Shown: in pieces, positions 1-5,003 of the stretch | Layout: every line of letters begins with the position of its first letter | Position numbering within the stretch: the first letter of the stretch is position 1 | Source of the DNA: an uncultured Eubacteriales bacterium | Lineage (GTDB): Bacteria > Bacillota > Clostridia > Oscillospirales > CAG-382 | Direction: 5' to 3' | Length of the DNA stretch: 5,003 nt | Assembly (NCBI GenBank): GCA_900551295.1 | Contig: URVJ01000039.1 | Coordinates: 1-5,003 of the forward strand | Position numbers and translations under genes: made by a program | Notes under the pieces: generated by a model | What the model was told of the DNA's origin: nothing | The model's input: only the letters and a program-made list of their open reading frames with translations | The model's database searches: none

Positions 1-105
1 CGCTCTTTAGAGTGCAACTTTTTCGCCGTCGAAAAGTTGGAGAATAGAGTTGCACTTTGAAGAAAGTAACATGTTTCCACCCAAACCAAGCATGACTCAG
101 CCAAG
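1..105 (-). repeat. Intergenic repeat, left copy (inverted relative to the right copies)
   Basis: Read on the - strand, this segment matches the repeat at 4834-4925. The best core is 48-78 against 4863-4893, where 28 of 31 positions agree without gaps (GGAAAC, two variable bases, GTTACTTT, one variable base, TTCAAAGTGCAACT). Outward from the core, 41-55 also matches 4989-5003 at 14 of 15 positions, and a hairpin follows at 15-39, as in the right copy. On the gene side the match continues more loosely through a TTGG-rich stretch to about 105. The outer boundary may lie beyond the window. No open reading frame worth calling overlaps it. The family is not one I can name. Confidence 0.8.
15..39. 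other. Hairpin at the end of the left repeat copy
   Basis: CAACTTTT (15-22) pairs perfectly with AAAAGTTG (32-39). If T23 is bulged, CG 24-25 pairs with CG 30-31, leaving a four-base loop CCGT. The right copy has the same hairpin at 4902-4925. No U-run follows on either strand, so it is not a typical intrinsic terminator. A competing pairing exists: GTGCAACT (12-19) is fully complementary to AGTTGCAC (48-55), sharing bases 15-19 with the inner stem. Confidence 0.65.
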
Positions 106-112
106 CGCTAAA

Positions 113-140
113 GCAGTAAAATATCAAATCCGCCAAAACC
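113..140 (-). repeat. Partial, degenerate second copy of the repeat
   Basis: On the - strand this segment aligns without gaps to 4958-4985, with 21 of 28 bases matching, including GTTTTGGCGGA at one end and ACTGC at the other. It lies directly next to the left copy, so the left side, like the right, seems to hold tandem units. The match is short and diverged, so it could be an eroded remnant. It ends before the AT-rich stretch that leads into the promoter. Confidence 0.5.
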
Positions 141-175
141 GCATAAAAAATTTTCTTCTTTTTTGTAATATTTGT

Positions 176-204
176 TTGACAAATTAAAATATGTATGTTA
201 TAAT
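176..204 (+). promoter_or_regulatory. Consensus sigma-A promoter for the secreted protein gene
   Basis: A perfect -35 hexamer TTGACA (176-181) is separated by exactly 17 bases from a perfect -10 hexamer TATAAT (199-204). The -10 is preceded by TATGT, giving the extended -10 form TRTGnTATAAT. The stretch just upstream (147-175) is A/T-rich and could act as an UP element. Transcription would start near 211, leaving a 5' leader of only about 33 bases, too short for a riboswitch. No clear operator palindrome is visible, so strong and perhaps constitutive expression is inferred. Confidence 0.9.
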
Positions 205-228
205 TGCATTAAATTAAATTGAAAAACC

Positions 229-233
229 GGAGG
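229..233 (+). promoter_or_regulatory. Ribosome binding site of the secreted protein gene
   Basis: GGAGG lies 10 bases before the ATG at 244. An in-frame TAA at 235-237, between this site and the ATG, rules out any upstream start. Confidence 0.85.
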
Positions 234-243
234 TTAAAAAAAC

Positions 244-1371
244 ATGAAAAAAATACTTTCAGTAATTCTCGCGTCTGTTCTTCTCTGCGCTGCTGCGGCA
301 GTTGTGTGCAGTGCGGAGGATACACAAAACTGGACCGTCGGTAACGGATATAATATCGTTGTACCGACAGATGAGGAAAACGGGAAAATGGAGGTTGAAA
401 AGAACTCTCCCGTAACCGTTACCGAAAATGCAGACGGCACCGTAAAGGTAAGCCACGGCGGATATTATCAGGACGGCGAAAACTGGGGCGGCGTAGCTTC
501 AAAGAAAACATATACCGTTGACGGACTTTCTGTTACCGTTAAGTTTGATAAAGTCCCCGAAGTTGCAGACGGAACAGACTGCTGGGCATATATCGGTGTG
601 CTTGAAAAGCCGCAGATGTTCAAGGTAGGTAAGGTTCCCGAAAATAGAGGCTTTATGAACCTTATAAGATTTTCCAAAGACAGTTGGGAATTCTATAATG
701 GCATAAAGGATTTCAGCATGCTCGGCTCGGCACAGGTCAACGGAGCGTTCGCACTCAAGAGCGGAGATGTTGTTACCGTAACATTTAATAAGACCGAATC
801 CGGACGTTATGTGATGACTCTTGATAATAACGGTAAGAAGGTTACACACGAAACAGAAGTGCCTCTTGAATCCGCATTTGCAGACGGCAAAGCCCATGTA
901 GTAGTCAGCGCATCTTGCATCGGCTCGGCTGCCGGCGCTTTTGAGTATACCATAACAAACATAAAGGACGGCGAGGCAAAGGATCATCTTGCAAAGTACA
1001 GAACAAACGATCCCGAACCCGGCGCAATCAAAGTCTATGTTGACGGCGAAAGACTTTCATTCGATCAGCCGCCCGTTATACTTGAGGGCAGAACTCTTGT
1101 ACCGCTCAGAGCGATATTTGAGGCTCTCGGTGCGTTTGTTGAATGGGACGACGCAACCAAGACCGTAACCGCAGTGCTTGATAACGATCTTGTAAAGCTC
1201 ACGATCGGTTCCAAAGAACTTTATAAGAACGACGAGGTTGTTGCGGAGCTTGATGTTCCGGCACAGATAGTCGGCGGAAGAACTCTCGTGCCCGCAAGAG
1301 CGGTTGCCGAGGCTTACAACGCTGTTGTTCAGTGGGTTCAGGAAACAAAATCCGTTGTAATCTTTAAGTAA
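244..1371 (+). CDS. Secreted protein with a predicted beta-sandwich region and a C-terminal copper amine oxidase N-terminal-like (stalk) domain
   Basis: The 375-residue product starts with a Sec signal peptide: a basic MKK, a hydrophobic stretch at 4-21, and a probable signal peptidase I site after CSA at residue 24. Residues about 26-250 alternate short hydrophobic strands with Gly/Asp/Asn turns and are rich in aromatics. This looks like a jelly-roll or concanavalin/LamG-like beta-sandwich, but I cannot assign a family. Residues about 262-375 match the 'copper amine oxidase N-terminal domain' family (Pfam PF07833), with two copies of its signature GRTLVP (282-300 region LEGRTLVPLRAIFEALGA; 345-353 region GGRTLVPARAVAEA), each followed by a W- and V-rich strand pair. 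This family is a common non-catalytic module on Firmicutes surface and secreted proteins; it does not imply amine oxidase activity, and the catalytic domain is absent. The mature part has only two cysteines (113 and 225), which could form a disulfide. There is no LPXTG, transmembrane anchor or lipobox. Carbohydrate or cell-wall binding is a guess. The gene has its own promoter and terminator and is probably monocistronic. Confidence 0.93.
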   Translation: MKKILSVILASVLLCAAAAVVCSAEDTQNWTVGNGYNIVVPTDEENGKMEVEKNSPVTVTENADGTVKVSHGGYYQDGENWGGVASKKTYTVDGLSVTVKFDKVPEVADGTDCWAYIGVLEKPQMFKVGKVPENRGFMNLIRFSKDSWEFYNGIKDFSMLGSAQVNGAFALKSGDVVTVTFNKTESGRYVMTLDNNGKKVTHETEVPLESAFADGKAHVVVSASCIGSAAGAFEYTITNIKDGEAKDHLAKYRTNDPEPGAIKVYVDGERLSFDQPPVILEGRTLVPLRAIFEALGAFVEWDDATKTVTAVLDNDLVKLTIGSKELYKNDEVVAELDVPAQIVGGRTLVPARAVAEAYNAVVQWVQETKSVVIFK

Positions 1372-1393
1372 TAAAGATATGATAATAAAATTT

Positions 1394-1424
1394 GAGCCGT
1401 CGGATAAAACCGGCGGCTTGTTTT
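1394..1424. terminator. Intrinsic terminator between convergent genes, probably bidirectional
   Basis: AGCCGTCGG (1395-1403) pairs with CCGGCGGCT (1410-1418) around a six-base loop ATAAAA, giving a nine-pair GC-rich stem with one T-G wobble. On the + strand it is followed by TTGTTTT, serving the gene ending at 1371. On the - strand the stem is followed by CAAATTTTATTAT, so it can also stop addB transcripts, whose stop codon is at 1431-1433. The 59 bases between the two stop codons hold nothing else evident. Confidence 0.85.
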
Positions 1425-1430
1425 ATGCTG

Positions 1431-4400
1431 TTAATTTGTGCTTTCGGAAAACTTTCGTTTTTGGAACGCAGCGTTTCTGCTCGTACTGAACCCCTGGCAT
1501 ACCGGGAGCATATTGCAGAAGGTGCAGGCGTTGAGGTTTTTGTCAATATAAGGCTCGGCTTTTTTTCCGCCGGAGTATATTTCCGACGCGAGAACCGACG
1601 CCGTGTGCGCTGCGAAATTGAGCAGTTCTCCGAGTTTTTCCGAGGACATTACGGGCTGTTTTTCGGCAAGTGCGCCGTCCTTGAATTTAACGGGAATAAA
1701 ACGTGCGCTGCCCGTCTTGTCCATATCAAGAAGAATTTCCGCGTCGTCGGTAAACATACCGCTTGAATATGCGCGCGCTTCAAGTTCGGATACGAGAAGT
1801 TCGTCGTCGTAACCCGAATTTTCCTTTGCATCGGGATCGTATACTCTCGAATACATTATCCCGGCAGGCACGGGATTTTCTCCTCCTATCGGATTTTTTG
1901 AATTGCATATTGAATACATATAAAGCAGCATTTGCAGATTAAATCCGGACAGTATGTCGTCGAGCTTGAACTGCTTGCGCCCGGTCTTGTAATCGACAAT
2001 GCGTATATAGGTTTTTCCGTCTTTTTTTAATGTGTCAACCCTGTCTATCTGACCGTTTATGAAAAGCTTTACTCCGCCGCCGATGTCGATGGGTACGGGC
2101 TTTATGTCCGCCGAATCCGAGACGGGCACCTCGACGCCGGCAGTTTCAAATTCGCTTACCTTGCATTCTTCTGTGAGTGCGTCGGCAAGTGCAAAGAGCT
2201 GGCGCGACAGGCGCATATACGTGTATCTGAAACGCTTTGAAAGGTTTTCGGTGTTTCCGTACGTGATTTTTCCGAGATATTCCGAAAGCAGTTCTTTAAT
2301 TATGCCGTGAGCCGTTTCGCTGTCCATAAGACTGCCGTCTTTTTTGCTTTTTGTGAGCATCGGCACAAACTGTTCGAGTATTTTGTGCATTACAGAACCC
2401 GCCTCGATCGCGTCAAGCTTTGCTTTCGGTTCGGGACGCAGACGCAGTGTGTATGTGCAGAAATGCGAAAACGGACACTGATTGTATGTTTCAAGCCGCG
2501 AATAGCTTGTGCTAATATTGCCGTCAAACAGCAGTTTTGTGCTGTCGGAATTCAGATTTTCGCTTTGAGTGCAGTCCGAGCCGAGAAACTTAAGACGGTT
2601 GGCAAATTCCTTTTTAGATGTAAGATATTTCGCCGCCGCACTCCTTTGCGGACCGTTTTTCATGGTGATATATTCCTCAAACAGCAGCTCGTCCGAACAG
2701 TAGGCGCCGCCGATGTCATCTTCGTCAAATGCTTTGATTCCGTTTCCGGTAAGCTTTGACGCGCTTTGACATATTACGGACGGAAACATTCTCTCTCCGC
2801 CGCTTGTCTGTTCCGAAAAGAGAATGTAAGTACGCTCCGACGCACTGCATACCGCACTGTAAGCTAAGAAAAGTTCGTCAAAGGCAAGTGTATCGCCGGT
2901 GTCGGGAAGCGTAAGACCGTATTTTGCAAGCAGCGGACGTTCTCTGTCGGAAATGAGTCCCGAAGAATGGCTGCCCGACGGGAATATGCCGTCGTTTGCG
3001 CCGAGAAGTATCATGTATCTGACGTTTGATGCTCTTACAAGCTCGGCAGGGGAGAACATTACGCAGTCCGCACGTTCGGGAATCTTTCCCGTGTCGCAGT
3101 CCTCTGCGCACAGCTTAAACATATTTAAAAACATTGCCGTATTTACGCATTTTTCTCCTGCGGTATTTACGATAATATCAAGGCATTTGCAGAGCAGATC
3201 GAGCTGAATACCGCCGCTTTTGTCGTCAAAGGAGGTTTTTCCGCTCTGCCTTTGTATGTCGCCGAGAAGATGCCACACCGCAAGAGCATAGTCCTTTACG
3301 GTTGACGCGTCTTTAAGCAGCAGCCTGAATCCGTCAAGACAGGTATAAACCGTGCGTTTTGCGCGGTTCACTGCGTCAAGCACGTTCTTATCCGCAGGCG
3401 CGTCGGCATATCCGAGAGGATTCATGTTCCAGTCCTCGTCGCAAAGCACCTGTCTTGTGCCTATGTCCCATGTTCTGACATAGGTTTCAAACATATCTGC
3501 GTCAATGTCCGAAACGCCGGAAAGTCCTGTCTTTACGTAGTTCAGAACCGCGTCGGGATTTATTGTATAAACGCAGTCGAATGCCGAGCACACGAGATAG
3601 TAAAGCGCGCTGTCGGTGAGTTTTTCTGGTTTGTCAAATCCGAAAGGAATACCGGCCTTTCTGAAAACCGCGTCTAGAATGCCGTCGTAGTCGGCGCAGG
3701 ATCTTGCGCAGATACATATATCGGAATACTTCGCTCCGTTTCTCACAAGACCGCATACAACGGCGCACGCCGCTTTTGCCTCGGAATATATATCGCGGCA
3801 GGACAGTATTTCAAGTCCGTCTTTTTCGGTATTTGTGTTGTTTTCGGAAATATTTGCGGCGAGAGAGTCCGAAGAAAAACCGTCGCGGTAAAGCCGAAGT
3901 GCGCTGCCTTCGCGGTGTCTGAAATCTTCTTTAAGCTCAATATCGCAGATCTGTATATCGGCGCGTTCGGCAAGCTTTTGCAGACTTTGCGCGGCTTTTG
4001 AGCTTCGCGTGAATATTTCGTCGCGGCAGTCCTTTTCGCACGGCAGCGTGACGTAAACCTCGTCTGCGTCCTCGGCAATATACGAGATTATTTTGATTTC
4101 CTTTGCGGTAAAGCCGTAAAATCCGTCGAAAAACACGGCTTTGTCCGCAAAAAATGCGCTGTCCTGCAATTTTTCGCAGAGTTTATCGTAAATATCGCCG
4201 TAAGAACCGGTAATCTCGGCGTTCTGAGCTTCATATGCCGCGGAGATAAGGGCAATATCGGAAATTTTTGCGCGCATAGCCGCATATTCGGGAGAATCGG
4301 GCAGTTCCGACAGTGCTTTTTCAAGGTCTTTTGAGCACAAAGCCGACGCGCTGAGTTCGTTTACGGTTTCGAGAGCCTTTTTTACAAAGTCAGTATCATG

Positions 4401-4730
4401 CGCGCTTTGTTTATATTCTCCGAGAAAATCGCCTGCCGAGTCGAGCGCGCAGAGCATTGCAATTTTATCCGCGCCTTTTTCGAGATGTTTTGCCGCAAGT
4501 CCGCCGGTCTGTCTGAAAACGCGGTTACACAGTCTTTTGAAGTTAATTACCTCGACAAAGCTATTTGATTCATTGCCGAGTTTTTTTATTATTTCGGTTT
4601 CGGTTTTTACTGCGGACTGTTCGGGCACGACAAAAAATGCATGGCGCTTATTTACGATACATTCCGCTGCTTTTTCAAATATATACTTGCTTTTTCCGCT
4701 TCCGCTTCTGCCGAACACACGGTACAACAC
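1431..4730 (-). CDS. addB: ATP-dependent helicase/deoxyribonuclease subunit B (AddB)
   Basis: This 1099-residue cytoplasmic protein is the B subunit of AddAB, which resects double-strand breaks and, in Bacillus subtilis, recognises Chi before RecA loading. B. subtilis AddB is about 1,166 residues, so this one is full length. Residues 7-14 (GRSGSGKS) form an intact Walker A motif, followed by the family's FVVPEQ block (33-38). The middle carries AddB-typical blocks such as LLGANDGIFP (575-584). The C-terminal PD-(D/E)XK nuclease shows GSVMH (778-782, His782), GQIDRVD (893-899, Asp896), VDYKTG (912-917, Asp913 and Lys915) and LQMLLY (932-937, Gln933). Cys752 plus Cys1069, Cys1072 and Cys1078 (C-x2-C-x5-C) reproduce the four-cysteine iron-sulfur arrangement of AddB, so both nuclease and cluster look functional. 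The start is GTG at 4728-4730; an in-frame TAA at 4737-4739 excludes anything longer, and codon 2 (TTG) is the only close alternative. AddA, the usual neighbour, is not downstream. The gene appears to be transcribed alone. Confidence 0.96.
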   Translation of the reverse strand: MLYRVFGRSGSGKSKYIFEKAAECIVNKRHAFFVVPEQSAVKTETEIIKKLGNESNSFVEVINFKRLCNRVFRQTGGLAAKHLEKGADKIAMLCALDSAGDFLGEYKQSAHDTDFVKKALETVNELSASALCSKDLEKALSELPDSPEYAAMRAKISDIALISAAYEAQNAEITGSYGDIYDKLCEKLQDSAFFADKAVFFDGFYGFTAKEIKIISYIAEDADEVYVTLPCEKDCRDEIFTRSSKAAQSLQKLAERADIQICDIELKEDFRHREGSALRLYRDGFSSDSLAANISENNTNTEKDGLEILSCRDIYSEAKAACAVVCGLVRNGAKYSDICICARSCADYDGILDAVFRKAGIPFGFDKPEKLTDSALYYLVCSAFDCVYTINPDAVLNYVKTGLSGVSDIDADMFETYVRTWDIGTRQVLCDEDWNMNPLGYADAPADKNVLDAVNRAKRTVYTCLDGFRLLLKDASTVKDYALAVWHLLGDIQRQSGKTSFDDKSGGIQLDLLCKCLDIIVNTAGEKCVNTAMFLNMFKLCAEDCDTGKIPERADCVMFSPAELVRASNVRYMILLGANDGIFPSGSHSSGLISDRERPLLAKYGLTLPDTGDTLAFDELFLAYSAVCSASERTYILFSEQTSGGERMFPSVICQSASKLTGNGIKAFDEDDIGGAYCSDELLFEEYITMKNGPQRSAAAKYLTSKKEFANRLKFLGSDCTQSENLNSDSTKLLFDGNISTSYSRLETYNQCPFSHFCTYTLRLRPEPKAKLDAIEAGSVMHKILEQFVPMLTKSKKDGSLMDSETAHGIIKELLSEYLGKITYGNTENLSKRFRYTYMRLSRQLFALADALTEECKVSEFETAGVEVPVSDSADIKPVPIDIGGGVKLFINGQIDRVDTLKKDGKTYIRIVDYKTGRKQFKLDDILSGFNLQMLLYMYSICNSKNPIGGENPVPAGIMYSRVYDPDAKENSGYDDELLVSELEARAYSSGMFTDDAEILLDMDKTGSARFIPVKFKDGALAEKQPVMSSEKLGELLNFAAHTASVLASEIYSGGKKAEPYIDKNLNACTFCNMLPVCQGFSTSRNAAFQKRKFSESTN

Positions 4731-4739
4731 GTCTTTTTA

Positions 4740-4744
4740 CCTCC
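4740..4744 (-). promoter_or_regulatory. Ribosome binding site that fixes the GTG start of addB
   Basis: On the - strand, GGAGG lies 9 bases before a GTG codon. A TAA in the same frame sits between the two (4737-4739), so translation must begin at that GTG or at the TTG just after it. No ATG is available nearby. Confidence 0.85.
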
Positions 4745-4780
4745 GCGCAGGGTTTTAAATGATTTTATTTTTATTTTCCT

Positions 4781-4800
4781 TTTACTATATTTTACTATAT
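4781..4800. repeat. Ten-base tandem duplication in the addB promoter
   Basis: TTTACTATAT occurs twice back to back (4781-4790 and 4791-4800). On the - strand each copy carries a TATAGT box, so the duplication supplies two candidate -10 elements one helical turn apart. Confidence 0.8.
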
Positions 4801-4823
4801 TTTTCATATTTGCGCAAGTGCAA
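4789..4823 (-). promoter_or_regulatory. Probable addB promoter
   Basis: Two overlapping sigma-A-like arrangements are visible on the - strand: TTGCAC (4818-4823) with an 18-base spacer to TATAGT (4794-4799), and TTGCGC (4812-4817) with a 17-base spacer to TAAAAT (4789-4794). Both are weaker than the promoter of the neighbouring gene, in keeping with a modestly expressed repair enzyme. A perfect palindrome TTGCGCAA (4810-4817) overlaps the second -35 and might be an operator, but this is speculative. The leader to the start codon would be about 55-60 bases. Confidence 0.55.
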
Positions 4824-4833
4824 GTAACTTTTA

Positions 4834-4925
4834 TGTTTGGGTGGTTTTAGATTGTTTTGGGCGGAAACGGGTTACTTTTTTCAAAGTGCAACTTTATATG
4901 CCCACTTTTCGGGTTCGAAAAGTGG
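4834..4925 (+). repeat. Intergenic repeat, right copy A
   Basis: This is the most complete copy visible. It begins with TGTTTGGGTGG, passes through TTGTTTTGGGCGGAAAC, then the core shared with the left copy (4863-4893 against 48-78 inverted, 28 of 31 bases), and ends in a perfect hairpin. A second unit starts 104 bases later (TGTTTGG at 4834 and again at 4938). The short sequence before each unit also agrees loosely (AGTAACTTT before this one, AGATACTTT before the next), so the true unit may start a little earlier, near 4823. Confidence 0.8.
4902..4925. other. Perfect hairpin at the end of right repeat copy A
   Basis: CCACTTTTCG (4902-4911) pairs along all ten bases with CGAAAAGTGG (4916-4925) around the four-base loop GGTT. 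The left copy has CA...TG where this stem has CC...GG at its second pair, so an A-T pair has become C-G without breaking the helix. No U-run follows on either strand, arguing against a simple terminator. Confidence 0.75.
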
Positions 4926-4930
4926 AAAGA

Positions 4931-5003
4931 TACTTTGTGTTTGGCTGGTTGTTGCTTAGTTTTGGCGGAAAAGACAATTCACTGCCATGTGCAGCTCTAT
5001 TCT
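4931..5003 (+). repeat. Intergenic repeat, right copy B (cut by the window edge)
   Basis: This is a second unit in the same orientation as copy A. TGTTTGGCTGG (4938-4948) and AGTTTTGGCGGAAAA (4958-4972) match the start of copy A. The last 15 bases (4989-5003) match the left copy at 41-55 inverted, 14 of 15. Its middle (about 4973-4988) has diverged from the core of copy A. The expected hairpin would lie just past the window end. Confidence 0.65.

Noticed and set aside
15..39. Intrinsic terminator for a gene upstream of the window
   Set aside because: The stem is AT-rich and no U-run follows on either strand. The same hairpin recurs as part of a repeat unit elsewhere.
301..315. Lipoprotein lipobox around Cys22 (AVVC)
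   Set aside because: The residue before the cysteine is valine, not glycine, alanine or serine, while a good signal peptidase I site (CSA before E25) follows immediately.
499..987. 162-residue open frame on the - strand
   Set aside because: It lies wholly antisense to the secreted protein gene, has no ribosome binding site or recognisable domain, and its cysteine-rich composition is typical of an antisense shadow frame.
1027..1371. Copper amine oxidase enzyme
   Set aside because: Only the non-catalytic N-terminal-type module is present. The large catalytic domain with its topaquinone tyrosine and copper-binding histidines is absent.
2307..2759. 150-residue open frame on the + strand
   Set aside because: It is antisense to the nuclease-region coding sequence of addB, whose motifs are unambiguous. 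It shows no domain and no credible start signal. The other frames inside 1431-4730 were rejected for the same reason.
1431..4730. Chi-like AGCGG sites linked to AddAB
   Set aside because: AGCGG is seen a few times on the + strand (near 757, 1299 and 2932), but a five-base motif is expected by chance at this density, and Chi in this organism is unknown.
4834..5003. CRISPR array
   Set aside because: The units are about 104 bases apart and conserved along most of their length, without short identical repeats separated by unique spacers, and there are no cas genes.

Overview
The window looks like a chromosomal fragment of a Gram-positive Clostridia-type bacterium, possibly a gut Oscillospirales relative. 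The evidence is a textbook sigma-A promoter, strong GGAGG ribosome binding sites, an AddB-type rather than RecB/RecC-type repair protein, and a secreted protein ending in the 'copper amine oxidase N-terminal' stalk domain common in Firmicutes. Base composition is moderate inside genes and very AT-rich between them. The genus cannot be fixed from the sequence alone.

Layout. Positions 1-146 hold intergenic repeat sequence lying in inverted orientation. A consensus promoter (176-204) then drives a 375-residue secreted protein (244-1371, + strand). A short convergent intergenic region (1372-1430) carries a hairpin terminator that can serve both strands. The rest, 1431-4730 on the - strand, is one large gene for AddB, the nuclease and inactivated-helicase subunit of the AddAB double-strand-break resection enzyme. 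Its promoter region (about 4784-4823) is followed outward by two further tandem copies of the same intergenic repeat, in the opposite orientation to the left copy, running off the window at 5003.

The two genes are convergent and have separate promoters, so they are probably functionally unrelated: one is an exported surface or extracellular protein, the other a cytoplasmic DNA repair subunit. No addA lies downstream of addB, which is unusual because the two are normally adjacent.

The least ordinary part is the repeat family at both edges. Copies share a roughly 30-base core and a terminal hairpin whose stem shows a compensatory base-pair change between copies, so the structure appears to be conserved. 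I see no new multi-gene system. The window is mostly ordinary housekeeping and secreted-protein coding sequence bracketed by an interesting repeat.
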